Part shown: in pieces, positions 17,352 through 25,477 of the stretch
How the letters are laid out: the number at the start of each line of letters is the position of its first letter
Numbering within the stretch: position 1 is the stretch's first letter
Assembly: GCA_022800625.1 (NCBI GenBank)
Contig: JAAWQR010000012.1
Location: 1-55,468, forward strand
Source of the DNA: Clostridiales bacterium
Lineage (GTDB): Bacteria > Bacillota > Clostridia > Oscillospirales > CAG-272
Direction of reading: 5' to 3'
Length of the DNA stretch: 55,468 nt
Made by a program: the position numbers and the translations under genes
The notes under the pieces: model-generated
What the model was told of the DNA's origin: nothing
Databases searched by the model: none
The model's input: only the letters and a program-made list of their open reading frames with translations

Positions 17352-18058
17352 ATGAAAATCGGGATCATATGTGCAAGTGATGATGAACTTGCTCCTTTTT
17401 TACCATTAATAAAAGATTGTAAAACAACAGAAAAAGCAATGCTGAAATTTCATGAAGAAAAATTCACGGTATAGAAGCTGTTGCTTTGTTTTCAGGAGTA
17501 TGCAAGGTAAATGCCGCTATAGCGGCACAACTCCTGATAGATGTATTCGGAACAGATATTATTATCAATTCGGGAACGGCAGGAGGAATAGATCCGAAGC
17601 TTAAAATATTTGACACAGTAATCTCCTCAGAAATTTGTTATCATGATGTCACATCTAATATTTTAACCGAATTTCATCCATGGATGAAGTCTATATTTTT
17701 TGAGGCGGACAGTAAACTTATCGAATTATCAAAATCAGCCGTCTCAAAAATTCAAATGTGCGGAAAAGTATATCTCGGTCGAATGGCAACGGGAGAATCG
17801 TTTATAGACAAAGACGGACGACAAAAAATCATTGATGAATTAGCACCTTTGACAGTAGATATGGAAACTGCGAGTATTGCTCATGTGTGTTATGTAAACA
17901 GTATACCTTTTATTTCTATTCGATGTGTTACTGATACTATAAGGAATAGCGGAAGTGAAAATTTTGATAAAAACTGCGCTAAAGCTTCAATGATAGCAAA
18001 GGATATTGCAGAAGCTCTATTAAAGGAGCTTGCGTGCGGGCAAATGGAGAATCAATAA
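17352..18058 (+). pseudogene. Frameshifted MTA/SAH-type nucleosidase
   Basis: The frame from ATG 17352 gives 40 residues (MKIGIICASDDELAPFLPLI then on) and stops at TAG 17472. The neighbouring frame resumes with IEAVALFSGVCKVNAAIAAQ and continues to 18058 through the family motifs INSGTAGGID, ATGESFID and VDMETASIAHVCY. Together they form one 5'-methylthioadenosine/S-adenosylhomocysteine nucleosidase of normal length (about 235 residues), broken by a single-base shift near 17461-17472. Insertion of one base (for example a C making TTCCACGGT) would restore FHGIEAV. Either the gene is dead or the sequence has an error there. All catalytic motifs visible downstream are intact, so the break is recent. 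The downstream gene's ATG overlaps its stop. Confidence 0.8.
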
Positions 18059-18717
18059 TGATTGATATAAAATCTTGGATAAATATATTTACGGACAAAG
18101 CGGAACATATCTTTGAAGGACGTATTTGGTTCATAGGCTTGCAGGGCAGCTACGGCAGAGGAGAAGCAACTGAAACAAGCGATATAGATGTGGTTGTTAT
18201 ATTAGATGAATTACGAATAAACGACCTGAAAGTTTACCGCGAAATGCTTGATACTATGCCGAACAGAAATCTTATCTGCGGCTTTGTTTCGGGAAAAGAT
18301 GAACTGCTAAACTGGGATATCTCCGACCTGTTTCAATTTTGCTATGATACTACGCCGATAAAAGGCTCGCTTGATTTTCTTCTTGAAAAGATAGACAGGC
18401 AAGCCGTCCGACGCGCTATGCGAATCGGTGCTTGCAACATCTATCACACGCTTGTGCACAACTTTGTACATGAGAAAAGCGATGAAATACTTCGCTCACT
18501 TTTCAAGTCGGCGGTCTTTGTGATACAGGCGGTTTATTTTTATGAAAACGGCAGTTATATAAAATCAAAGGCAGAACTGAGAAATGCAATTGATCCGCCG
18601 TCTGCTGTTCTTGAAACCGAACACAAACTGAAAAACGGCGGAGATGTTAAATTTGATGAAATGTCGGAGCTTCTTTTAAATTGGGCGAAATCCGTTATTA
18701 TAGGATACAAAGAATAA
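18058..18717 (+). CDS. Nucleotidyltransferase-domain protein
   Basis: The start at 18058 is favoured because GGAGA lies 7 bases upstream and its A overlaps the previous stop (TAATG); an ATG at 18034 is possible. The 219-residue protein has the polymerase-beta-type signature LQGSYGRGEATETSDIDVVV, with the two catalytic aspartates in DID, at residues 29-48. The C-terminal half is helical, without a motif I can name. The group includes antibiotic nucleotidyltransferases and antitoxin-like MNT proteins; the HEPN toxin partner of the latter is absent here. It is translated with the broken nucleosidase, so both may belong to an accessory nucleotide-related unit. The substrate is unknown. Confidence 0.75.
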   Translation: MIDIKSWINIFTDKAEHIFEGRIWFIGLQGSYGRGEATETSDIDVVVILDELRINDLKVYREMLDTMPNRNLICGFVSGKDELLNWDISDLFQFCYDTTPIKGSLDFLLEKIDRQAVRRAMRIGACNIYHTLVHNFVHEKSDEILRSLFKSAVFVIQAVYFYENGSYIKSKAELRNAIDPPSAVLETEHKLKNGGDVKFDEMSELLLNWAKSVIIGYKE

Positions 18718-18821
18718 ACAATTAGTTGTCGGGTGTCCCATAATAACAGCATTGCTCTTACCTCATAGGAAATATATAAGTGTCTTTTTTACCGATTGCA
18801 TCAGTCCTTGAGCAACAGCAA

Positions 18822-18860
18822 AAAACAGAGAAAAGCGTTAAACTTTCCTCTGTTTTTCTT
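18822..18860. terminator. Bidirectional terminator between convergent genes
   Basis: A 14-bp stem (18822-18835 with 18843-18856, one mismatch) is flanked by A-rich sequence on the left and T-rich on the right. It serves the plus-strand nucleotidyltransferase and the minus-strand yajC operon. Confidence 0.85.
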
Positions 18861-18877
18861 CTGTTAACTTTTAACTG

Positions 18878-19195
18878 TTACTGTGCGTCCTCTGCGCGAA
18901 CATCAACATTTCTGACTGCGCTTTTAAGAATACGTATTCTTACCTTATCACGTCCTGTTTCGAGGAGAAGGGTCTCATCCTTAATTGAAACTATCTTACC
19001 GATGATACCGCCTATCGTAGTGATCTCATCTCCGACTGCAAGAGAATTTCTCATAGCGTTAGTTTCTTTTTCCTGTTTCTTCTGAGGTCTGTACATAAAG
19101 AAGTAGAAAAGAGCTATCATCGCAACGAGCATTACAACCGTGATAATGGTATTACCGGCAGCATTGGGCTGCTGACCTTCAAGAAAATTAAGCAT
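18878..19195 (-). CDS. yajC: Preprotein translocase subunit YajC
   Basis: I choose the ATG at 19195, which has AAAGGTG upstream; a TTG six codons earlier is the only alternative. The 105-residue protein has one membrane helix (about 15-38), followed by MYRPQKKQEKE and SLAVGDEITTIGGIIGKI, the hallmark of YajC. It associates with SecDF-SecYEG, although its role is accessory. The gene lies 90 bases downstream of the phosphomutase and lacks its usual neighbours tgt and queA. Confidence 0.96.
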   Translation of the reverse strand: MLNFLEGQQPNAAGNTIITVVMLVAMIALFYFFMYRPQKKQEKETNAMRNSLAVGDEITTIGGIIGKIVSIKDETLLLETGRDKVRIRILKSAVRNVDVRAEDAQ

Positions 19196-19284
19196 TACTT
19201 TTTCACCTTTCAATTTTTGTTTTATACGGAGTTTATGTTATTATATTATATTTGATCCGCAATTTCAACTGTTATTTATGAATT

Positions 19285-21030
19285 TTATTTTCTGAGCGAT
19301 CCTCTCTCAAGTCCGAGAGCACTCTCAAGAGACGATTTGCATGAAAGCGAAGCATTCTGAGATTCCGTAAGAGTATTTCCGCGTGCAAGAATATAGAACT
19401 TTATCTTCGGCTCAGTTCCCGACGGACGCGCAACGACAACATTTCCTGATTCCGTCTCAAAATATAGAACATTAGACTTAGGAAGTCCTGTTCCCTCCTC
19501 TGCTCCCGTCTTAATATTTCTGATAACACCGCTCAGATAATCACGCATAGATACCACGCTCTCGCCGCCCAGCTCCGATGGTACATTTTTGCGAAGCTGT
19601 TCCATCATAGCAGCAATCTGCTCTGCTCCGTCTGCCCCCTCTTTATAAATTTCTGCAGATTCCTCTGTATAGAATCCGTATTTTTCATAAAGAGCATCAA
19701 GCGCATCAATAAGCGTCATCGATTTCAGGCTGTAATATGCCGCCATCTCGCATATAAGCATCGAAGCTACGACTGAGTCCTTATCACGTGCGTAAAGTCC
19801 TTTCATATAGCCGTAGCTTTCCTCATAGCCGAGCATAAACTTGCCTTCACCCGATTCTTCATGACGGCGTATTACCTCAGCTATGAACTTAAAGCCTGTA
19901 AGCACATTATAAAGTTTAACTCCGAAAGATTCGCATATGGCGCTTGCCATTTCGCTTGTAACGATCGTTTTTACGGCATATGCGTCTGACGGAAGTTTAT
20001 TTTGCTCGGACAGAGCACTGAAAATATAGTCAAGCAGAAGAGAACCCATCTGATTTCCGGTGATGCAGCGAAATACGCCGTCTTTGTCTCTCGCCATAAC
20101 TCCGACACGGTCCGCGTCGGGATCGGTTGCGATAATAAGATCAGAACCAACCTCCTCCGCAAGCTTTATACCAAGCTCAAAGGATGCGGGATATTCTGGA
20201 TTCGGTTTCGCAAGTCCCGGGAAATTTCCGTCAGGCTTCATCTGTTCGTCAACAGTATAGATGTGCCTTAAACCTATTCTTTTCATGATTTCGGGAACAT
20301 GACGCGCACCTGCCCCAAAAAGAGGTGTATATACAACCTTCAAGGAATCTGACGCACGGCGAACCGCATCGGGATATACCGCCTCTCTCTCGACACATTT
20401 CAAAAATTCTTCGTCAAGCTCAGCTCCGACTGATACTATAAGCTCCTCTCTCGCCTGTGCAGATGCGGGAACATCATTCAAAAGATCCGTAGCCGCAATA
20501 TATGCGCTGACTCGGTCAGCGTCCTCTTTAGTCGGCTGTGAGCCATCCTCCCAATAGAGCTTATACCCATTATACGCGCTCGGATTGTGCGAAGCTGTAA
20601 TATTTATACCGGCAATACAGCCAAGGCGGCGCACACCGAAGGAAAGCTCAGGCGTGGGTCTGATTCCGTCAAACAGATAGACTTTGATTCCGTGGGCTGA
20701 AAGTACTTCAGCCGCACGCCGCGCAAATGCTTCGGAATTATTTCTGCTGTCGCGACCGATTATAACGCCGCGCTCTTTTGCTTCGTCACCGAGAGTATCG
20801 ATCAGCTTTGCAACGCCTTCCGTCGCATGAGCCACAGTATACAGATTCATCATATTTGTACCTGCGCCCATCCTTGCCCTGAGTCCGCCTGTACCGAATT
20901 CCATGTAAGATGAAAAACGGAGCTTTAACTCGTCCTCGTTTGAGGAAAGAGCGCGCAGTTCTGCCTTGGATACTTCGTCGATCGTATCCGATTGGAGCCA
21001 CATCTTCAGGTTTTCTTCATAAATTTTCAT
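19285..21030 (-). CDS. Phospho-sugar mutase (phosphoglucomutase/phosphomannomutase family)
   Basis: The ATG at 21030 follows AAAGGA at 9 bases; the in-frame ATG at 21048 overlaps the upstream gene and has no ribosome site. The 581-residue length is that of the Firmicutes PgcA-type alpha-phosphoglucomutase. The phosphoserine loop is INITASHNPSAYNG (Ser147), the magnesium loop is TDPDADRVG (Asp303/305/307), and the sugar-binding loop is LGYEESYGYM. The C-terminal phosphate-binding loop is ARPSGTEPKIKFY. It interconverts glucose-6-phosphate and glucose-1-phosphate, feeding UDP-glucose and wall polymers. It is last but one in an htpG-orphan-mutase-yajC run. Confidence 0.93.
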   Translation of the reverse strand: MKIYEENLKMWLQSDTIDEVSKAELRALSSNEDELKLRFSSYMEFGTGGLRARMGAGTNMMNLYTVAHATEGVAKLIDTLGDEAKERGVIIGRDSRNNSEAFARRAAEVLSAHGIKVYLFDGIRPTPELSFGVRRLGCIAGINITASHNPSAYNGYKLYWEDGSQPTKEDADRVSAYIAATDLLNDVPASAQAREELIVSVGAELDEEFLKCVEREAVYPDAVRRASDSLKVVYTPLFGAGARHVPEIMKRIGLRHIYTVDEQMKPDGNFPGLAKPNPEYPASFELGIKLAEEVGSDLIIATDPDADRVGVMARDKDGVFRCITGNQMGSLLLDYIFSALSEQNKLPSDAYAVKTIVTSEMASAICESFGVKLYNVLTGFKFIAEVIRRHEESGEGKFMLGYEESYGYMKGLYARDKDSVVASMLICEMAAYYSLKSMTLIDALDALYEKYGFYTEESAEIYKEGADGAEQIAAMMEQLRKNVPSELGGESVVSMRDYLSGVIRNIKTGAEEGTGLPKSNVLYFETESGNVVVARPSGTEPKIKFYILARGNTLTESQNASLSCKSSLESALGLERGSLRK

Positions 21031-21044
21031 AAGTCGTTGTCCTT

Positions 21045-21860
21045 TCATCGATGTAATATTTTATATTTGCCGATAATCAAATTTGAGGGGAACAGTGTAT
21101 TGATACAAAATTCCAATGCTGCCGCACAGCGCGGCGGAACTTCAAAGCATACATAATGATCGTATACGCCTGAATATTTTGAAACTGTCGAATTTATGCG
21201 GGAAATCTTCACATTCAGTGCATCTGCCGCAAGCGTTAGTGAGATAAGCGATTCCGAAGTCATCTCGCGGAAATATATTTCATACATATTCCCGTTCATG
21301 TCACACTTACCCGACGTCAGAAGCGCCGTTGAAAGAAATCCGTCGTCCTCAGTCGGTATTCTGCAAACCGCCGCTATCATAAGTTCATATTTCATCAGGA
21401 GATTGCGAAACGTCATAAAAAGTCCGTCGGATGTGCTCTCAAGCGGCATAATACACGCGTCTGCCCTCTCGTAATAAACCTCTTCGCATATTGCGGAAAA
21501 GTTTGAACCGTATGATGCAGATAATTCGCCGAGGTTTTCAGAAAAAGCATCAAACGCTTCATCCGCCGTACGGCTTTTCATATATACCACAGATTTAATA
21601 TCAAGCGCGCCGCCGAGAGTGCTTCGCTCGCCGTCAAACAAAAGTGAGCAAAGCGAAGCAAAGCAAGCGCTTCTTAAAGAATTGTCCTTGATATCCGAAA
21701 AAAGATTTAATAACTCTTCCCCGCTCGGATGACTACCGTCTTTCTTGATTATTTCACAAGCCTCGGCAAGAACTCCCGCAAGTATATCGTTTTGGTTTCT
21801 TCTCTCAGACTCGAGCCATTTTAAATTGTCCGATATTATTCCGAATGATTTTTCGTCCAT
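21045..21860 (-). CDS. Uncharacterised protein with a prephenate-dehydratase-like layout
   Basis: The gene could start at TTG 21878, overlapping the htpG stop as TTGA, or at ATG 21860; neither has a clear ribosome site, so translation is probably coupled to htpG. Of about 271 residues, the central part (ADACIMPLESTSDGLFMTFR near 137-156) looks like the PDT-domain segment that reads gvvPiEnstEGsv in prephenate dehydratases. The C-terminal 75 residues could be a distant ACT-like domain. The catalytic TRF motif of PDT is not seen, so the enzyme activity is doubtful. Residues 1-100 are helical, of no known type. I do not recognise a characterised homologue. Confidence 0.7.
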   Translation of the reverse strand: MDEKSFGIISDNLKWLESERRNQNDILAGVLAEACEIIKKDGSHPSGEELLNLFSDIKDNSLRSACFASLCSLLFDGERSTLGGALDIKSVVYMKSRTADEAFDAFSENLGELSASYGSNFSAICEEVYYERADACIMPLESTSDGLFMTFRNLLMKYELMIAAVCRIPTEDDGFLSTALLTSGKCDMNGNMYEIYFREMTSESLISLTLAADALNVKISRINSTVSKYSGVYDHYVCFEVPPRCAAALEFCINTLFPSNLIIGKYKILHR

Positions 21861-21874
21861 AATCAGACCGTGAA

Positions 21875-23764
21875 TCAAAGCAGTTCAAGCAGACCGAAAG
21901 AATCGTCAAGAAGCGAGCACAGCTCATCCGATTCAAGCTTTCTTTGGCTGAGCAGACAGAGAGTGTAAATCTGCTTTGCCATTTTTTCAGCAAGATCAGG
22001 GTCGCTTTCACATTTCTCAGAAAGCTTTGCAATAAGCGGAGAAGCGGTATTAACGGTCAGCGTTGCTTCCGAACCCGGCATCTGCATACCGGCTACTCCG
22101 TTCATTCTGTAAAGCTTCATCATATCTTCAAATCTTCGTGAATCTTCACTGACATGGAGAATTGCCGGAGTAGATTCATCCTTAAAGCGTTCAAACTCTA
22201 CCTTTGTTCCCTCTTTTGCAACCTTTCCGAAAATATCGGAAATTCCCGGTATTTCCGTACAGTCTCCGTCCTCTTTCAGCACATCGGCAATCTCCGCGTC
22301 AACTCGGCAGAATTTTACTCCTTCATTTGCAGCTTCAACTGTATTTATAAACTGCGTGTCAATCAGCTTATCAAGAATTACAACCTCAATTCCCTCTTTT
22401 GAAAGCATTGATATATATTTTGACTGAGCCGTTTTGTCGGTCGTGTAATAGACCTTTTTCTCATGCTTTTCCGCAGCGCCTTCAAGATATTCTTCAAGCG
22501 TTGCAAAGCCGCCGGAGCACTTTTCATAAAGAACCGATCCTTTTACTCTTTCGCAGAACTTAGAGTCTCTCATGCAGCCGTACTCGACAAATGTTTTAAG
22601 CTCGTTCCAAAGAGACTCAAAATTCTCACGGTCAGAGTTAAACATTGAGTTCAGCTTATCCGCAACCTTTTTCGTTATATGCGCGGATATTTTTGCAACA
22701 TATCCGCTGTTTTGGAGATAGCTTCTCGATACGTTCAGCGGAAGATCGGGACAGTCAAGCACGCCTTTCAGCATAAGCAGATATTCGGGGATTACTTCTT
22801 TAATGTTGTCTGCAATAAATACCTGATTACAGTAAAGCTTTACCTGACCTTCAAGGCTGTCATACTCGCTTGCAATTCGCGGAAAATAAAGTATTCCCTT
22901 AAAATTCAGCGGGTAGTCCGCTTTAAGATGAATCTTAAAGAGCGGCTCTTTATAATCTGCAAACACTTTGCGGTAAAATGCAGTATATTCTTCGTCGGTA
23001 CACTCGGAAGGATTTTTCTGCCATAAAGGATGTATGTCGTTTATCGGTGTTTCTGCTTTGTCATCTTTATTTTCTTCGTTGTCCGTCTCCTCGGGAACAG
23101 GAGCACATGCGTCCTCAAAATAAATTTCAACAGGCATAAACGCGCAGTATTTGTTCAGCACATCGCGCAGTCTGTAGCTTGAGAGGAATTCTTCCCCCTC
23201 ATCATTTATGTGCATAACAACAGCCGTTCCGTGCTCTCCGATATAATCGTCCGCACCGTCAAAATCCTGAATAATATCAAACTCTCCGTCGTCGGAACAT
23301 GTCCATTTTACGGCAGGACCTCCAGAATAGGAACGCGTTATAATATCCACCGTATCGCTTACCATAAATGACGAATAAAATCCGAGTCCGAAGTGACCGA
23401 TAATACCGCTATCGGTGGAATCCTCAGCTCCTTCATATTTTTGAATAAAGTCAAGCGCTCCCGACAAGGCGATGTTGCATATGTATTTACGCAGTTCTCC
23501 CTCGCTCATTCCGATTCCGTCATCAGATACGGTAATGGTCTTAGCATCGCTGTTAAGCTCTACCTTTATCTTTCCCGGTGCATCGTCTATATTCTTAGCC
23601 TCGCCGAGAGAGATAAGGCGGCGCAGCTTTGTTACAGCGTCGCAGGCATTTGATACGATCTCACGCAGGAATATTTCCTTTTCGGAATAAAGCCACTTTT
23701 TAATTATAGGAAATATATGCTCAAGTTCAATAGATATTCCGCCGTGTTCTGTTTTATTTTCCAT
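21875..23764 (-). CDS. htpG: Molecular chaperone HtpG (Hsp90)
   Basis: The 629-residue length matches HtpG. The N-terminal GHKL ATPase shows FLREIVSNACDA, SDDGIGMSEGEL and GHFGLGFYSSFMV. The middle domain has SEYDSLEGQVKLY and LPLNVSRSYLQN, and the C-terminal dimerisation part follows. An acidic loop (EETDNEENKDDKAE, near 230) is rather long. HtpG folds client proteins in the cytoplasm using ATP. The start follows GGAAAG. It heads a minus-strand operon with the orphan protein and the phosphomutase. Confidence 0.96.
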   Translation of the reverse strand: MENKTEHGGISIELEHIFPIIKKWLYSEKEIFLREIVSNACDAVTKLRRLISLGEAKNIDDAPGKIKVELNSDAKTITVSDDGIGMSEGELRKYICNIALSGALDFIQKYEGAEDSTDSGIIGHFGLGFYSSFMVSDTVDIITRSYSGGPAVKWTCSDDGEFDIIQDFDGADDYIGEHGTAVVMHINDEGEEFLSSYRLRDVLNKYCAFMPVEIYFEDACAPVPEETDNEENKDDKAETPINDIHPLWQKNPSECTDEEYTAFYRKVFADYKEPLFKIHLKADYPLNFKGILYFPRIASEYDSLEGQVKLYCNQVFIADNIKEVIPEYLLMLKGVLDCPDLPLNVSRSYLQNSGYVAKISAHITKKVADKLNSMFNSDRENFESLWNELKTFVEYGCMRDSKFCERVKGSVLYEKCSGGFATLEEYLEGAAEKHEKKVYYTTDKTAQSKYISMLSKEGIEVVILDKLIDTQFINTVEAANEGVKFCRVDAEIADVLKEDGDCTEIPGISDIFGKVAKEGTKVEFERFKDESTPAILHVSEDSRRFEDMMKLYRMNGVAGMQMPGSEATLTVNTASPLIAKLSEKCESDPDLAEKMAKQIYTLCLLSQRKLESDELCSLLDDSFGLLELL

Positions 23765-24163
23765 AGTTTAACTCTTCCTTTCACATGGACATATGGCCGA
23801 TAAACGATATATCAAAGCAACTCTCGGATACATTCAAACTACCGACCTTATTATTATATTCTTATACTTATTTAATTATATAACCGTTTGCACCCTTTGT
23901 CAAGATTTTCGGAAATTATTACCCGTAGTTTTGCTTAAACTAACAAAATCAAGCTCAAATTAAATTTATGGTTTGTTATTTGTGAGTATTTTAGATTATT
24001 AAAGCAGATTCAATTTATACAAATGGTAAAAAATAAAAATGTTCTGAAAAAGGCTTGTAATTTATAGTCGTTTGTTATAAAATATATTGGTGGAAGGTCA
24101 AAAACGGTCTTCCGTAACGATGTTTCCAAATTTAATAACATATATGTTGGAGGATTACAAATT
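23765..24163. promoter_or_regulatory. Divergent htpG/gap intergenic region with gap promoter
   Basis: The 399-base spacer holds a likely gap promoter, TTGTAA (24055-24060), a 17-base spacer and TAAAAT (24078-24083). Its leader carries a short GGAAG/CTTCC hairpin near 24092-24113. The start of gap has TTGGAGG. On the htpG side I find no clear heat-shock element (no CIRCE inverted repeat). The rest is AT-rich without coding potential. Confidence 0.55.
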
Positions 24164-25195
24164 ATGTCAGTTAAAGTTGCCATTAACGGTTTCGGTCGTA
24201 TCGGCCGTCTCGCATTCCGTCAGATGTTCGGCGCAGAGGGATATGATGTTGTTGCTATCAACGACCTCACAGATCCCGCAATGCTCGCTCATCTTCTGAA
24301 GTACGACACCGCTCAGGGCGGATACTGCGGCAGAATCGGCGAAGGCGCTCACACTGTTGAAGCAGGAGAAAACTACATCGTAGTTGACGGCAAGAAGATC
24401 ACGATCTACAGCGAAAAGAACGCAGCTGATCTGCCTTGGGGCGAGATCGGTGTTGACGTTGTTCTCGAGTGCACAGGCTTCTACTGCTCAAAGGATAAGA
24501 GCCAGGCTCACATCGACGCAGGCGCTAAAAAGGTTGTTATTTCAGCCCCCGCAGGAAACGACCTCAAAACTATCGTTTACAGCGTAAACGAAAACACTCT
24601 TACAGCTGATGACAAGATCATCTCTGCTGCATCATGCACAACAAACTGCCTTGCTCCCATGGCTGACGCGCTTAACAAGTACGCTGCTATCCAGAGCGGT
24701 ATCATGTCAACTATCCACGCTTACACAGGCGACCAGATGATCCTTGACGGTCCTCACAGAAAGGGTGACCTCCGCCGTGCACGTGCAGGCGCTGCTAACA
24801 TCGTTCCGAACTCAACAGGCGCTGCTAAGGCTATCGGTCTTGTTATCCCCGAGCTGAACGGTAAGCTTATCGGTTCTGCACAGAGAGTTCCTGTTCCGAC
24901 AGGATCAACGACAATCCTTACTGCTGTTGTTAAGGGCAAGGATGTAACAAAGGAAGGCATCAACGCTGCTATGAAGGCTGCTGCTTCCGAATCCTTCGGC
25001 TACAACGAAGAGCAGATCGTTTCTTCTGATGTTATCGGCATGAAGTACGGCTCACTCTTTGACGCTACTCAGACAATGGTTGCTCCTCTCGGCGATGATC
25101 TCTATGAGGTTCAGGTTGTTTCATGGTATGACAACGAGAACTCATACACAAGCCAGATGGTTCGTACAATCAAGTACTTCGCAGAACTCGCGTAA
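24164..25195 (+). CDS. gap: Glyceraldehyde-3-phosphate dehydrogenase
   Basis: The 343-residue enzyme has the NAD fold [14 protein letters not shown], an aspartate (Asp34) that favours NAD over NADP, and the active-site cysteine in [12 protein letters not shown] (Cys158) with its histidine downstream in HAYTGDQ. It converts glyceraldehyde-3-phosphate to 1,3-bisphosphoglycerate in glycolysis. The codons are markedly biased towards C-ending forms compared with the neighbours, a sign of very high expression. It stands alone, without pgk or tpi, between a promoter and a terminator. Confidence 0.98.
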   Translation: MSVKVAINGFGRIGRLAFRQMFGAEGYDVVAINDLTDPAMLAHLLKYDTAQGGYCGRIGEGAHTVEAGENYIVVDGKKITIYSEKNAADLPWGEIGVDVVLECTGFYCSKDKSQAHIDAGAKKVVISAPAGNDLKTIVYSVNENTLTADDKIISAASCTTNCLAPMADALNKYAAIQSGIMSTIHAYTGDQMILDGPHRKGDLRRARAGAANIVPNSTGAAKAIGLVIPELNGKLIGSAQRVPVPTGSTTILTAVVKGKDVTKEGINAAMKAAASESFGYNEEQIVSSDVIGMKYGSLFDATQTMVAPLGDDLYEVQVVSWYDNENSYTSQMVRTIKYFAELA

Positions 25196-25212
25196 GTTTA
25201 AATTTAATAGAA

Positions 25213-25248
25213 AAAATACCGATGTGCTGATGCATGTCGGTATTTTTT
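25213..25248 (+). terminator. Intrinsic terminator of gap
   Basis: AAAATACCGA-type arms (25213-25227 with 25232-25246, including G-U pairs) enclose a short loop and run into a T-tract. It lies 18 bases after the gap stop. Confidence 0.88.
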
Positions 25249-25391
25249 ATTATAAAAAAGACTGTCAACTTTTCAGAAAAAGATTTTATTTCTACCATAT
25301 GGTCTTGCCCTTTCATGATTTAAGCTAAAAAATAAAAAAATCCCCTTCGGTCAAGGCAATAATAGTTAAATTTGTGATGGTGTTTTTTTGC

Positions 25392-25434
25392 GCAAAGAGC
25401 AATAATTCTTTTGTCGAAAATTATCGCTCTTTGC
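25392..25434. repeat. Inverted repeat in the gap/ABC convergent spacer
   Basis: Two 16-base arms (25392-25407 with 25419-25434, one mismatch) begin GCAAAGAGC. A second hairpin (about 25444-25471, TCAGGCT with AGCCTGA) with a TTTTT tail on the plus strand follows. The first has no T-run after it on either strand, so it is not a classic terminator; the second could be a weak plus-strand one. Confidence 0.5.
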
Positions 25435-25477
25435 CTAACCTTTCAGGCTCATATCATGCAGGCAGCCTGATTTTTAA

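Noticed and set aside
25059-25328. 89-codon plus-strand frame over the gap 3' end and terminator
   Set aside because: It is a shifted frame of gap that continues through the terminator; no ribosome site.
25392-25434. Inverted repeat read as terminator of the minus-strand ABC gene
   Set aside because: On that strand the hairpin is followed by A residues, not T, so intrinsic termination is not supported.
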